This document shows positions 9,384-18,734 of a stretch of DNA of 64,000 nucleotides, in pieces; position 1 is the stretch's first letter; every line of letters begins with the position of its first letter. Under the pieces are notes generated by a model. The model saw only the letters and a program-made list of their open reading frames with translations. It had not been told where the DNA came from and searched no databases. The translations under genes and the position numbers were made by a program. Origin of the DNA: Pseudomonas mosselii (GTDB lineage: Bacteria > Pseudomonadota > Gammaproteobacteria > Pseudomonadales > Pseudomonadaceae); the NCBI RefSeq assembly GCF_003205295.1, contig NZ_QJRP01000016.1, positions 1-64,000 of the forward strand, in the 5' to 3' direction.

Positions 9384-10196
9384 TCAGTCTTGGCGCACGA
9401 AATAGTCATAACGCATGGAAACGGTGACCTCGAAGGGTTCGGGCTGGTCGATCACCCGTGCGCGCTTCTCGGCGCTGGCACGCCAGCCGTGCGGGGTCAT
9501 GGCCAGCAGGTCGGCGCGGGCCTTGGCGTCGGCCAGGCTCAGGCGGAACTCGAGGATCTCACCGTGGGCGTGGGCCATGCCTTCGGGGACCAGGGCCAGG
9601 TGCTTGTCGTCGGCGTACGGGCGCACTTCATCGTAGAGCACCTCGCGCAGCTCCATCAGGTGGCCGCTGGTCGGGCCGACTCGCATGAGGCCGCCGCCGG
9701 GCGCCAGCAGGCGCTTGGCCTCCTGCCAGTCGAGCGGGCTAAACACGCTGGCGATGAAGCCGCAACTGGCATCGGCCATAGGCACGCGGGCCATGCTGGC
9801 GACCATCCAGGTCACCTCGGGGGCGCGGCGGCAGGCGCGCTTGACCGCCTCGCGGGAGATATCCAGGGCGTAGCCGTCGGCGGCCGGCAGGGCCTGGGCG
9901 ATCTGCGCGGTGTAGTAGCCTTCGCCGCAGCCGATGTCCAGCCAGGCCTGTGGCTGGCGCTCGGCGGCCAGTTGCGCCAGGCGGCGCGCCACCGGGGCGT
10001 AGTGGCCAGCGTCGAGGAAATCGCGGCGGGCTTCGACCATGGCCTGGTTGTCGCCTGGATCGCGGCTGTTCTTGTGCTGCACCGGCAGCAGGTTCAGGTA
10101 GCCCTGGCGGGCACGGTCGAAACGGTGGCCGGCAGGGCAGGCCACGCCGTTGTCGAAACGCGCCAGCGGCGCCTGGCAGAGAGGGCAGGCGAGCAT
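9384..10196 (-). CDS. rlmA: 23S rRNA (guanine-N1)-methyltransferase RlmA
   Basis: A 270-residue SAM-dependent methyltransferase that modifies a guanine in domain II of 23S rRNA (G745 in E. coli). The N-terminal zinc finger is C4-x2-C7 ... C20-x3-H24. The SAM-binding motif is LDIGCGEGYYTA near residue 90. Start ATG 10196 overlaps the dapE stop by one base (TGATG), indicating translational coupling. A much longer open frame reaching upstream is read-through opposite dapE and is not coding. The dapE-rlmA pairing is also found in P. aeruginosa. Confidence 0.93.
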   Translation of the reverse strand: MLACPLCQAPLARFDNGVACPAGHRFDRARQGYLNLLPVQHKNSRDPGDNQAMVEARRDFLDAGHYAPVARRLAQLAAERQPQAWLDIGCGEGYYTAQIAQALPAADGYALDISREAVKRACRRAPEVTWMVASMARVPMADASCGFIASVFSPLDWQEAKRLLAPGGGLMRVGPTSGHLMELREVLYDEVRPYADDKHLALVPEGMAHAHGEILEFRLSLADAKARADLLAMTPHGWRASAEKRARVIDQPEPFEVTVSMRYDYFVRQD

Positions 10197-11347
10197 CAGG
10201 CGAGCAACCGCACCAGGGTCTGGTAGTAGATCTCGGTCAGCAGGTCGAGGTCGCTGGCCAGGATGCGTTCGTCCACCTGGTGGATGGTGGCGTTGACCGG
10301 GCCGAGCTCGACCACCTGGGTGCCCATGGTGGCGATGAAGCGGCCATCGGAGGTACCGCCGCTGGTGGATGGGCGGGTTTCGCGACCGGTGACCGCCTTG
10401 ATGCTCGACGACACCGCATCGAGCAGCTCGCCCGGTTCGGTGAGGAAGGGCAGGCCCGACAGCGCCCAGTCGATGCTCCATTCCAGCTGATGCTTGTCGA
10501 GGATCGCTGCGACGCGCTGCTGCAGGCCCTCGACCGTCGATTCTGTGGAGAAGCGGAAGTTGAACAGCGCGGTCAGCTCGCCCGGGACCACGTTGGTGGC
10601 GCCGGTGCCGGAGTTGAGGTTCGAGATCTGGAAGCTGGTCGGCGGGAAGAACGCGTTGCCTTCGTCCCAGTGCTCGGCGGCCAGTTCCGCCAGGGCCGGC
10701 GCGGCTAGGTGGATCGGGTTGCGCGCCAGGTGCGGGTAGGCCACGTGGCCTTGCTTGCCGCGCACCGTCAGCTTGGCGCCGAGTGAGCCGCGACGGCCGT
10801 TCTTGACCACGTCCCCGAGCAGGGTGGTGCTGGACGGCTCGCCGACGATGCACCAGTCCAGGCGTTCGTTGCGTGCCTTGAGGCGCTCGACCACGGCCTT
10901 GGTGCCATGGTGGGCCGGGCCTTCCTCGTCGCTGGTGATCAGAAAGGCGATCTTGCCGCGGTGATTCGGGTAGTCATGCACGAAGCGCTCGCTGGCCACC
11001 ACCATCGACGCCAGGCTGCCCTTCATGTCGGCGGCGCCGCGGCCGCAGAGCATGCCGTCGGCATCGATCAGCGCCACGAACGGTTCATGCTGCCACTGCT
11101 GCACCGGGCCGGTGGGGACCACGTCGGTGTGGCCGGCAAAGCACAGTACCGGGCCGTCCTGGGTGCCATGGCTGGCCCAGAAGTTATCGACGTCCTCGAT
11201 GCGCATCGGCTCGAGCTGGAAGCCGACGGCGCCCAGGCGGTTCATCATCTGGGTCTGGCAGTCGGCGTCGACCGGGGTGACCGAGGGGCGACGGATCAGG
11301 TCGCAGGCCAGTTGCAGGGTAGGCGAGAGCTCGGCTGGGGCCGTCAT
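10196..11347 (-). CDS. dapE: Succinyl-diaminopimelate desuccinylase DapE
   Basis: A 383-residue M20-family di-zinc hydrolase that removes succinate from N-succinyl-L,L-diaminopimelate in the lysine/peptidoglycan precursor pathway. Metal-site motifs are visible: GHTDVVP near residue 73 and [11 protein letters not shown] near residue 140. Start ATG 11347 is chosen over a Met six codons upstream because GGAG lies 9 bases before it. The coupled downstream gene is rlmA. dapD and dapC lie elsewhere in this window, so three genes of the succinylase route are loosely clustered. Confidence 0.95.
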   Translation of the reverse strand: MTAPAELSPTLQLACDLIRRPSVTPVDADCQTQMMNRLGAVGFQLEPMRIEDVDNFWASHGTQDGPVLCFAGHTDVVPTGPVQQWQHEPFVALIDADGMLCGRGAADMKGSLASMVVASERFVHDYPNHRGKIAFLITSDEEGPAHHGTKAVVERLKARNERLDWCIVGEPSSTTLLGDVVKNGRRGSLGAKLTVRGKQGHVAYPHLARNPIHLAAPALAELAAEHWDEGNAFFPPTSFQISNLNSGTGATNVVPGELTALFNFRFSTESTVEGLQQRVAAILDKHQLEWSIDWALSGLPFLTEPGELLDAVSSSIKAVTGRETRPSTSGGTSDGRFIATMGTQVVELGPVNATIHQVDERILASDLDLLTEIYYQTLVRLLA

Positions 11348-11435
11348 TGAGGGACTCCGGGGCAAGGCAAGGCGGGGAAACTGAGGGGCGTTATCTTATA
11401 TCAAACTGACAGGCCAATGGGGCCGCTGTGCGGCC

Positions 11436-11523
11436 CTTTCGCGACACAAGGCCGCTCCCACAGGAGTTGCACAGGCCTTCTGGGCTGCGGTAATCCTGTA
11501 GGAGCGGCCTTGTGTCGCGAAAG
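11436..11523. repeat. REP pair, second sequence family
   Basis: Two inverted arms with the core CTTTCGCGACACAAGGCCGC begin at 11436 and end at 11523 and are separated by about 30 bases. This core differs from the CGCGGG-type REP elsewhere in the window and recurs at 45640-45725. It sits between dapE's 5' side and the 3' end of ndvB. Confidence 0.85.
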
Positions 11524-11547
11524 GGGCGCAACGCGCCCCCGGCGATC

Positions 11548-14139
11548 TCAAGCCTGTTGTGGCGCTGCAACCTTCTCCACCGGCTTGGGCAACGACGACA
11601 GCAACGCCATCACCAGCGCCGCCAGGTACGGCAACGACTGCACCAGCAGCATCGCCACCCAGAAGCGCATGTCGGAACTCGGCAATCCTTGCACCAGGTA
11701 GATCCCCAGCGCCGCGCCCCACAGCAGCAACATGATGAACAGCTCTTCGCGTGCTTCGGAGATCGCCACCAGCACACCGTGGCTGTCGGCATTCTTCGGC
11801 GTGCGGAAGAACGGCATGCTGCTGGTGAAGAACCCGTACAGCACCGCCTTGGCGATGGTATGCGACAGCGCCAGCCCCGCCAGCGCTGCGGCGAAGGCAT
11901 CTTTCATGTTGACCCCCACCGCGCGGCGGTAGAGGAAGACGATCTTGCCGACCTTGAAGAAGAACAGCGCCAGCGGCGGAATGGCGAACATCATCAGCGG
12001 CGGGTCGACCCGGTGCGGCACGATGATCATCGCCGCCGACCACAGCAGCGCGCCGACGGTGAAGAAGATGTTCATGCCATCGGCAATCCACGGCAGCCAG
12101 CCGGCCAGGAAGTGGTAGCGCTGGCCACGGGTCAGCTCGCTGCCCTTGCCACGCAGCAGGGCGCCGGCGTGGTGCTTGATGATCTGGATGGCGCCATAGG
12201 CCCAGCGGAAGCGCTGCTTCTTGAAGTCGATGAAGGTGTCGGGCATCAGGCCCTTGCCGTAGCTGTTGTGGGCATAGGCCGCCGACAGACCCTTCTCGAA
12301 CACGCGCAGGCCAAGCTCGGCATCCTCGCAGATGCACCACTCGGCCCAGCCCAGTTCCTCGAGCACGCTGCGCCTGGTCATGGTCATGGTGCCGTGCTGG
12401 ATGATCGCGTCACGGTCGTTGCGGGTGACCATGCCGATATGGAAGAAGCCCTTGTACTCGCTGTAGCACAGCTTCTTGAAGGCGCTCTCGTGCTGGTCGC
12501 GGTAGTCCTGGGGCGATTGCACCACGGCGATCTTCGGGTCGGCGAAGTGCGGCACCATGTGCTTGAGCCAGTTGCGATCGACACAGTAGTCCGAGTCGAT
12601 CACCGCGATCACCTCGGCGTCCTTGGCAGTGTGCGGGATCAGGTAGTTCAGCGCGCCACCCTTGAAACCGGCCAAGGGCGCGACGTGGAAGAACCTGAAG
12701 CGCTCGCCGAGCTTTTCGCAGTGGGCCTTGAGCGGCTCCCACACGGCCGGGTCCTTGGTGTTGTTGTCGATCACCAGCACTTCGTAGTCTGGGTAGTCCA
12801 GCGCGGCGAGGGCGTCCAGGGTCTGCTTCACCATCTCCGGCGGTTCGTTGTAGCACGGCACATGTACCGATACTTTGGGCCGGTAGGCGCTGTCGCCTTG
12901 CACGGGCAGGAACTCCCGCCGTCGCTTGTGAATCCAGACCGCCTCGGCCAGTTCGTGGGCCTCGGTCAGCAGCACGATGAACACCCCGAGCGCGCCCAGC
13001 GCCAGCAGCACGCCCACGGTGAGGCTGAACCAGGTGCTGTACTGCTGGCTGTAGTCATAGGCGATCCACACCAGCACCGACCCGCACAGGAAGGTGATGA
13101 AGGTGAGGAAGGTGCGCCCGCGCTGGCGCAGGGCCGAGCCGTCGATCAGCAGGATGGCCAGGGCGATCATCGCCAGCACCACCGAGGCCACGGCCAGGGC
13201 GCGCCATTGCGGGATTGCCACGATCGGGCCTTCGAAGTTGAATTTCTGCTGGCGCTCGGCGTTGTACACGCCCCAATAGGCGCCCACCGAGCCTTCGTCG
13301 CTGGCCTTCCACGGCTGATCGTAAGCTTCGATGACGAAATAGTTGTAGCCGCGGCGGTTGAGGGTGTTGACCAGGGTGCGCAGGTAGATGGCCTGGTCGG
13401 CCTGGGTGGCGTCGGCGCCGCCGCGCATGCGGCCGTTGCTTGGCCAGCCGACCTCCGAGAGCAGCAGCGGCTTGCGCGGGAATTGCTTGCGTAGCTCCCG
13501 GGCACGGTCGAGGACGAACTGCACCGAGTCCTTCATGGGCACGAACTCCCAGTAGGGCAGGATGTGCGCGGCGACCAGGTCGACGTGTTTCGCCAGTTCC
13601 GGGTGCTCCTTCCAGATGTGCCACTGTTCACTGGTGGTCACCGGCACCTTCACCGCGGCGCGGACCCGGTCCAGATAACCGATCAGCTGCTCGGCGGTGA
13701 CTTCCTCGCGGAACAGCGCTTCGTTGCCGACCACCACCCGTACCACGCTGCGCGAGGTATTGGCCAGGCCGATGGCTTTTTCGATCTCCCGCTCGTTGCG
13801 TTCCTGGTCGTTGCTGATCCAGATCCCCAGGGTGACGCGCAGGCCAAGCTCCTCGGCCAGGCGCGGCACCTCGGCCTGGGTACCCTCGACGGTATAGATG
13901 CGGATGTTGTCGGTCAGCTTGTTCAGTTGCTCGAGGTCCTGGCGGATCTCGTCCTCGCTGGGGTACTGGCCCTTCTGCGGGCTCTGGCCGAGACGGAAGG
14001 GCGAGTAGGAGAAACCGGAAATCTGTTCCGGCCAGGCGGGGGCGGATACCGGGCGATTGATCAAGGCCCAGAACCCGGTGAACAGCGCGGCGATGGCCAG
14101 GACCACCACCAGGTTGAGACCGAATTTGCGTGAAGACAT
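11548..14139 (-). CDS. ndvB: Beta-(1,3)-glucan synthase NdvB (GH17-GT2 fusion)
   Basis: An 863-residue inner-membrane protein. After a signal-anchor (about residues 8-25) comes a GH17-like domain (about 40-300) with both catalytic-type Glu motifs, VVGNEAL and LSEVGWPS. Two or three membrane segments follow, then a family-2 glycosyltransferase domain with VIDSDYC (DxD) and the processive-enzyme motif QRFRW, then C-terminal membrane helices. The family makes cyclic or branched beta-glucans in the periplasm; in P. aeruginosa NdvB glucans support biofilm-specific antibiotic tolerance. Start ATG 14139 gives the usual family length (about 865). The longer upstream frame lacks homology. Gene order rlmA-dapE-ndvB matches P. 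aeruginosa. Confidence 0.92.
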   Translation of the reverse strand: MSSRKFGLNLVVVLAIAALFTGFWALINRPVSAPAWPEQISGFSYSPFRLGQSPQKGQYPSEDEIRQDLEQLNKLTDNIRIYTVEGTQAEVPRLAEELGLRVTLGIWISNDQERNEREIEKAIGLANTSRSVVRVVVGNEALFREEVTAEQLIGYLDRVRAAVKVPVTTSEQWHIWKEHPELAKHVDLVAAHILPYWEFVPMKDSVQFVLDRARELRKQFPRKPLLLSEVGWPSNGRMRGGADATQADQAIYLRTLVNTLNRRGYNYFVIEAYDQPWKASDEGSVGAYWGVYNAERQQKFNFEGPIVAIPQWRALAVASVVLAMIALAILLIDGSALRQRGRTFLTFITFLCGSVLVWIAYDYSQQYSTWFSLTVGVLLALGALGVFIVLLTEAHELAEAVWIHKRRREFLPVQGDSAYRPKVSVHVPCYNEPPEMVKQTLDALAALDYPDYEVLVIDNNTKDPAVWEPLKAHCEKLGERFRFFHVAPLAGFKGGALNYLIPHTAKDAEVIAVIDSDYCVDRNWLKHMVPHFADPKIAVVQSPQDYRDQHESAFKKLCYSEYKGFFHIGMVTRNDRDAIIQHGTMTMTRRSVLEELGWAEWCICEDAELGLRVFEKGLSAAYAHNSYGKGLMPDTFIDFKKQRFRWAYGAIQIIKHHAGALLRGKGSELTRGQRYHFLAGWLPWIADGMNIFFTVGALLWSAAMIIVPHRVDPPLMMFAIPPLALFFFKVGKIVFLYRRAVGVNMKDAFAAALAGLALSHTIAKAVLYGFFTSSMPFFRTPKNADSHGVLVAISEAREELFIMLLLWGAALGIYLVQGLPSSDMRFWVAMLLVQSLPYLAALVMALLSSLPKPVEKVAAPQQA

Positions 14140-14369
14140 AGGTGTTCGAGGTTCCGAAGAGGGGCGCGAGGCGTCGCCGCTGGGGCGTGGGTCCCACGGA
14201 TTCCGGGGAAGGTAACCCGTTGGATTGTCGACAGGGGATGTAGTTCTCAGTCCACCTGCCTGTCGTCCAGATATAGTTACTTGATAGGACATTAAAGCAG
14301 GCTTGGTAGGACTTTTTCCAACCCGTGGCCGCTCTGGCATGCCCGGGCGGCATGATCGGGTGGTGCGCT

Positions 14370-14400
14370 TTGCCCGCGAACCCATGGCTTGGCCTATAAT
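14370..14400 (+). promoter_or_regulatory. Candidate sigma-70 promoter of tcdA
   Basis: TTGCCC (14370-14375) and a perfect TATAAT (14395-14400) are separated by 19 bases, placing transcription start about 20 bases before the tcdA ATG. The spacing is slightly long, so the -35 assignment is less sure than the -10. Confidence 0.5.
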
Positions 14401-14427
14401 GCGCGCCGGTTTTTTCGGGGTATCAGC

Positions 14428-15237
14428 ATGAGCACAGAAGATCCACGCTTCGCCGGCGTTGCCCGGCTCTACGGCGACGACGGCCTGCAGCGCCTGCGCC
14501 AGGCGCATGTGGCCATTGTCGGCATTGGCGGGGTCGGTTCGTGGGCGGCCGAGGCCCTGGCCCGCAGCGGCGTGGGCGAAATCAGCCTGTTCGACCTGGA
14601 CGATGTCTGCGTGAGCAACACCAACCGCCAGGCCCACGCCCTTGAAGGCCAGGTCGGCCGGGCCAAGGTCGAGGTGATGGCCGAGCGCCTGCGGGCGATC
14701 AACCCGGCGTGCACGGTTCATGCGGTGGCCGATTTTGTCACCCGCGAGACCATGGCCGAGTACATCACCGAGCAGATGGACTGCGTGATCGACTGCATCG
14801 ACAGCGTGATGGCCAAGGCGGCGCTGATTGCCTGGTGCCGCCGCCGCAAGATCGCCATCGTCACCACCGGTGGCGCCGGCGGGCAGATCGATCCGACCCA
14901 GATCCAGGTCGGCGACCTCAACAAGACCTTCAACGACCCGCTGGCTTCACGGGTGCGCTCGACCCTGCGCCGCGACTACAACTTCTCGCGCAACACCAGC
15001 CGCAACTATGGTGTGCCGTGCGTGTTCTCCAGCGAACAGCTGCGCTACCCCAAGGGGGATGGCAGCGTGTGCCTGCAGAAAAGCTTCGTCGGTGAAGGCG
15101 TGCGCCTGGACTGCGCCGGTGGATTCGGTGCGGTGATGATGGTGACCGCGACCTTCGGCATGGTCGCGGCGAGCAAGGCCGTGGAAAAACTGGTGGCCGG
15201 CGCGCGCCGGCCTTCAGAGCGGATCAAGCCTGAATAA
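14428..15237 (+). CDS. tcdA: tRNA threonylcarbamoyladenosine dehydratase TcdA (CsdL)
   Basis: A 269-residue E1-like ATP-dependent enzyme that cyclises t6A37 of tRNAs to ct6A. The nucleotide-binding motif GIGGVGSWAAEALARSG is near residue 30, and the ThiF/MoeB fold continues to the end. Start ATG 14428 follows GGGG at 14417-14420; the in-frame Met 13 codons earlier overlaps the promoter. csdE and csdA, its known sulfur-relay partners, are convergent immediately downstream, separated by a REP pair. Confidence 0.93.
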   Translation: MSTEDPRFAGVARLYGDDGLQRLRQAHVAIVGIGGVGSWAAEALARSGVGEISLFDLDDVCVSNTNRQAHALEGQVGRAKVEVMAERLRAINPACTVHAVADFVTRETMAEYITEQMDCVIDCIDSVMAKAALIAWCRRRKIAIVTTGGAGGQIDPTQIQVGDLNKTFNDPLASRVRSTLRRDYNFSRNTSRNYGVPCVFSSEQLRYPKGDGSVCLQKSFVGEGVRLDCAGGFGAVMMVTATFGMVAASKAVEKLVAGARRPSERIKPE

Positions 15238-15245
15238 ATGGGGCC

Positions 15246-15311
15246 CTTCGCGGGTAAACCCGCTCCCACAGGTCTTGCACACTTCCTGTGGGAGCGGGTT
15301 TACCCGCGAAG
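15246..15311. repeat. REP pair between tcdA and csdE
   Basis: Inverted arms of about 27 bases (CTTCGCGGGTAAACCCGCTC core) flank a short spacer between the convergent 3' ends of tcdA and csdE. They belong to the same CGCGGG family as 5180-5228. Confidence 0.88.
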
Positions 15312-15325
15312 AGGGCAGCACCGAT

Positions 15326-15736
15326 TCAACGGTTAGACACCAGCTCCGCCATCTTCAGCAACACCGCATGTAGCCCATTGCTGCGCGACGGCGACAGCTG
15401 CCGCTCCAGCCCCAACCGGGTAAACCAGGCGCTCAGGTCCAGCCCCATCAGTTGATCGCTGGCCAAGCCTTGCACCCGCACCAGCAGAAGCGCCAGCAAG
15501 CCCCGCAGCATCCGCGCATCGCTGCCGGCCTTGAACCGCCACTGGCCGTCATCTTGCACCGCCACCAGCCATACCAGGCTTTCGCAACCGTGCACGCGGT
15601 TGTCCTCGGTCTTCTGCGCATCCGTCAAAGGCTCAAGGCGATCCCCCCACTGCATCAGCAACCGCGCCCGCTGCTCCCACCCGCGCGCCTGCTCGAAACT
15701 CTCCAGCGCCTGGCTGGCCTCGGCCGACAGGCTCAT
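15326..15736 (-). CDS. csdE: Sulfur acceptor protein CsdE (SufE family)
   Basis: A 136-residue SufE-fold protein that accepts persulfide sulfur from the cysteine desulfurase CsdA. The acceptor Cys51 lies in the conserved HGCES loop. The ATG at 15736 overlaps the csdA stop (ATGA), so translation is coupled. A longer frame upstream is antisense read-through inside csdA. Together with csdA and the convergent tcdA it forms the CSD set linked to ct6A formation. Confidence 0.9.
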   Translation of the reverse strand: MSLSAEASQALESFEQARGWEQRARLLMQWGDRLEPLTDAQKTEDNRVHGCESLVWLVAVQDDGQWRFKAGSDARMLRGLLALLLVRVQGLASDQLMGLDLSAWFTRLGLERQLSPSRSNGLHAVLLKMAELVSNR

Positions 15737-16938
15737 CGCAGCAGCTCCAGGCCCTGGTCGAGCGCCTCGAAGAAACGTTGCAGGTCGTCGCTGTCCGAAT
15801 AGAGCCCCAGCGACACGCGGATAGCGCCGTCCAGACCCAGGTGCCTGAGCAACGGCATGGCGCAATGATGCCCGGCGCGCACGGCGATGCCCTGTTCGGT
15901 CAGCAGATGGGCAATATCGGCGTTGTGCACCCCATCAATGACGAAACTGGCGAGCGCCGCCTGCGGTGAGCCAAGCAGGCGAACGCCCTCGCGATCAGCC
16001 AGGCCGCGCACCAGGTGTTGGTGCAGGGTGGCTTCATGGATGGTCACCGCATTGGCGTCGAGGCTTGCCAGGTAATCCAGGGTAGCGCCTAGGCCGATGA
16101 CACCGGCGATCGGCGGCGTGCCGGCCTCGAAACCCAGCGGTGCCGGGCGGAAGCTGGCCTCCTGGTAGTCCGCCAACTGCACCATCTCGCCGCCGTACTG
16201 CCAGTGGCGCAACAGTGCCAGCGCCTGCTGGCGGCCGTACAGCACCCCCACGCCATCCGGGCCGTAGAGCTTGTGGCTGGAAAACACATAGAAGTCGCAG
16301 TCCAGTTGCTGCACATCGTGGCGACCATGGACCACGCCCTGGGCGCCATCGACCACACTCAGCGCGCCCTGGGCTCGGGCATGGGCTAGCAATGGCGCCA
16401 GCGGCTGCCAGGTTCCCAGTACATTGGACAACTGGCTGATCGCCAGCAAGCGGGTACGCGGGCCGATCAGTTGCAGGGCCTGTTCCAGGTCGACATGCCC
16501 CAGGTCGTTCACCGGCAGGATCACCAGGCGCAGCTGGCGCCGGTGCGCCAGTTGTTGCCAGGGCAAAAGGTTGGCGTGGTGTTCCAGGGCGCTGACGGCG
16601 ATTTCGTCACCGGCCTCGAAGCGGTGCTCCAGGCCATAGGCCAGCAGGTTCAGGGCCGAGGTGGCGCCGTGGGTGAAAACGATCTGCCGCGCGTCGGCGG
16701 CATTGAGCCAGGCGGCGACCTTGTCGCGGGTACCCTCGAAGGCCTGGGTGGCCAGGGCGCCGGGCAGGTGCTGGGCGCGGTGAACATTGGCGGCGCCATG
16801 GCCATAGTAATGGCTCAGGGCATCGAGCAGAACCTGGGGCTTCTGGGAGGTGGCGGCGCTGTCCAGGTAGGTCTGGTGCTGCCGTTGCAGGGCGGCGATG
16901 GCGGGAAAATCGGCACGCCACGGGGAGGGCTGGAACAT
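15733..16938 (-). CDS. csdA: Cysteine desulfurase CsdA
   Basis: A 401-residue class V aminotransferase-fold PLP enzyme that converts cysteine to alanine and an enzyme-bound persulfide. The PLP lysine is K223 in SSHKLYG. The catalytic Cys359 lies in AGHHCAMPL, typical of group II (SufS/CsdA) desulfurases. Start ATG 16938 (MFQPSPW) fits family length; the in-frame upstream segment is the dapD terminator region. The csdE partner gene overlaps its stop codon. Confidence 0.92.
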   Translation of the reverse strand: MFQPSPWRADFPAIAALQRQHQTYLDSAATSQKPQVLLDALSHYYGHGAANVHRAQHLPGALATQAFEGTRDKVAAWLNAADARQIVFTHGATSALNLLAYGLEHRFEAGDEIAVSALEHHANLLPWQQLAHRRQLRLVILPVNDLGHVDLEQALQLIGPRTRLLAISQLSNVLGTWQPLAPLLAHARAQGALSVVDGAQGVVHGRHDVQQLDCDFYVFSSHKLYGPDGVGVLYGRQQALALLRHWQYGGEMVQLADYQEASFRPAPLGFEAGTPPIAGVIGLGATLDYLASLDANAVTIHEATLHQHLVRGLADREGVRLLGSPQAALASFVIDGVHNADIAHLLTEQGIAVRAGHHCAMPLLRHLGLDGAIRVSLGLYSDSDDLQRFFEALDQGLELLR

Positions 16939-16951
16939 GTTAGCGGGGCCT

Positions 16952-17002
16952 GGAAAGAAAAATCGGGTCTGCCCACAGGCAAAACCTGGGAGCAGACCCG
17001 AT
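16952..17002 (-). terminator. Rho-independent terminator of dapD
   Basis: On the minus strand an 11-base stem (ATCGGGTCTGC / GCAGACCCGAT, extended by partial pairing) is followed by a T-rich run (TTTTTCTTT). It lies 28 bp after the dapD stop and just before the csdA start. Confidence 0.8.
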
Positions 17003-17029
17003 CTTATCACTTCAAACCCAGGCAGGTTC

Positions 17030-18064
17030 TCAGTTGTGCGCGTGCAGCGCCTCGTTCAGCTCGATGGCCGACTTGTGGGTCTTGCACTCCACCGCGCCGT
17101 TGAGCGAGTTGCGGCGGAACAGCAGGTCGGTCTGGCCGGCCAGGTCGCGGGCCTTGACCACCTTGACCAGCTGGTTGTTCTCGTCCAGCAGGTTCACCTT
17201 GGTGCCAGCGGTGATGTACAGGCCGGCCTCGACGGTGTTTCGGTCGCCCAGCGGAATGCCGATGCCGGCGTTGGCGCCGATCAGGCAGCCTTCGCCGACC
17301 TTGATGACGATGTTGCCGCCACCGGACAGGGTGCCCATGGTCGAGCAGCCGCCGCCAAGGTCGGAACCCTTGCCGACGAACACGCCGGCGGAGACGCGGC
17401 CTTCGATCATGCCCGGGCCTTCGGTGCCGGCGTTAAAGTTGACGAAGCCCTCGTGCATGATGGTGGTGCCTTCGCCGATGTAGGCGCCCAGGCGCACGCG
17501 GGCGGTGTCGGCGATACGCACGCCTGCCGGCACGACGTAGTCGGTCATCTTCGGGAACTTGTCCACCGAGAACACTTCCAGCAGTTCGCCTTTGAGGCGC
17601 GCTTCCAGTTGCAGCTCGGCCAGCTCGGCCAGGTCGACCGCGCCCTGGTTGGTCCAGGCGACGTTCGGCAGCAGCGGGAAGATGCCGGCCAGCGATACGC
17701 CGTGCGGCTTGACCAGGCGATGCGACAGCAGGTGCAGCTTGAGGTAGGCCTCGGGGGTGGAGGTCAGTGCGCCGTCTTCTGCCAGCAGGGTGGCGACCAG
17801 CGGCTTGTGGCTCTCGGCCAGGCGGGTCAGCAGCGCGGCCTGGGCGGCATCGATGCCCTTGAGCGCGTCGGCCAGCTGGGCGGCCTGGGCGGTGGTGAAG
17901 GCGATGGCCTGGTTGCCCCCTTCATAGCCCAGCACCGGCGCGATGGCCGCGACCAGTTCGGCGGACGGCTTGAGCACTGGCTGTGCGTAGAAGACTTCCA
18001 GCCAGGCGCCCTGGCGGTTCTGGGTGCCGACACCGAAGGCCAGGCTGAACAGCGATTGAGACAT
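17030..18064 (-). CDS. dapD: Tetrahydrodipicolinate N-succinyltransferase DapD
   Basis: A 344-residue left-handed beta-helix enzyme that transfers succinyl from succinyl-CoA to tetrahydrodipicolinate in lysine/diaminopimelate synthesis. Hexapeptide-repeat segments are visible from about residue 180 (GAYIGEGTTIMHEGFVNFN) to 290. The length is that of the long Pseudomonas-type DapD rather than the 274-residue E. coli form. A GAGGT site precedes ATG 18064. It has its own terminator and lies 42 bp downstream of the ArsC-like gene. Confidence 0.95.
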   Translation of the reverse strand: MSQSLFSLAFGVGTQNRQGAWLEVFYAQPVLKPSAELVAAIAPVLGYEGGNQAIAFTTAQAAQLADALKGIDAAQAALLTRLAESHKPLVATLLAEDGALTSTPEAYLKLHLLSHRLVKPHGVSLAGIFPLLPNVAWTNQGAVDLAELAELQLEARLKGELLEVFSVDKFPKMTDYVVPAGVRIADTARVRLGAYIGEGTTIMHEGFVNFNAGTEGPGMIEGRVSAGVFVGKGSDLGGGCSTMGTLSGGGNIVIKVGEGCLIGANAGIGIPLGDRNTVEAGLYITAGTKVNLLDENNQLVKVVKARDLAGQTDLLFRRNSLNGAVECKTHKSAIELNEALHAHN

Positions 18065-18106
18065 GCGATTACCTCGTACGAAAAGGGGATGGAGCGTAAT
18101 GCGGAA

Positions 18107-18454
18107 TCAGGCCAGCGCCGCGGCGTACAGGTCGGGCTTGAAGCCGACCAGCGTGCGCTCGCCGAGGTCGAGCACCGGACGCTTGATCATCGACGGTTGG
18201 GCGAGCATCAGTTCGACGGCCTTGGCCTGGTCGAGGTTGGCCTTGCTGGCGTCGTCGAGCTTGCGGAAGGTGGTCCCGGCGCGGTTCAGTACGACTTCCC
18301 AGCCGTGCTCGTCGCACCAGCGGTTCAGGCTGTCGCGGTCGATGCCCTGGGTCTTGTAGTCGTGGAAGTCGAAGCCGATGGCCTTGTCTTCAAGCCAGGT
18401 GCGGGCCTTTTTCATGGTGTCGCAGGCTTTGATGCCGTAGAGAGTGTAAGCCAT
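18107..18454 (-). CDS. ArsC/Spx-family reductase-like protein (YffB type)
   Basis: A 115-residue thioredoxin-fold protein of the ArsC/Spx family. A single redox-type Cys11 lies in GIKACDTMKKA, and the C-terminal part has KRPVLDLG, the family's conserved Arg-Pro turn. YffB-type proteins are often found beside dapD/dapE and are thought to act with glutathione; arsenate reduction is not implied. It lies directly upstream of dapD in the same direction. Confidence 0.85.
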   Translation of the reverse strand: MAYTLYGIKACDTMKKARTWLEDKAIGFDFHDYKTQGIDRDSLNRWCDEHGWEVVLNRAGTTFRKLDDASKANLDQAKAVELMLAQPSMIKRPVLDLGERTLVGFKPDLYAAALA

Positions 18455-18734
18455 TGAATGCCTGGGGCAGCCTGGTCGGGCCGGGCGTCCCCGATGCTCC
18501 TTGAAGATTGGGTGGGCCGATTATGCGGCATCGATGGGGCTGGCGCCACGGCTGCGGGCTGGAAGGCCACGCCGATGTGTTTCACCGCTTCTCGCGTAGC
18601 ATTGTGTTACATATTCCTGGCCAGGCTGCGACTATCGTGCAGCGGTCCACAATAGCGCATCCTCGCTAACATATTGTTTCAATGGCGATGTTTCGCCTCG
18701 CTGTGGTTTCTCCGATCAAACAGGAAGCTTGCCG
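18455..18734. other. Divergent intergenic region, no gene seen
   Basis: 280 bases between the ArsC-like gene and the antiporter gene. It is more AT-rich towards 18590-18720 and presumably holds both promoters. I see no convincing -35/-10 pair, large hairpin or small gene. Confidence 0.5.

Noticed and set aside
10197..10853. N-terminal extension of rlmA
   Set aside because: Lies within dapE in another frame; RlmA homology begins at MLACPLC with start coupled to the dapE stop.
11512..13494. 660-codon plus-strand frame opposite ndvB
   Set aside because: Composition typical of antisense GC-rich DNA, no recognisable domain, overlaps the REP pair at its start.
14140..14721. N-terminal extension of ndvB
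   Set aside because: Overlaps tcdA on the other strand and lacks homology; NdvB length is normal from 14139.
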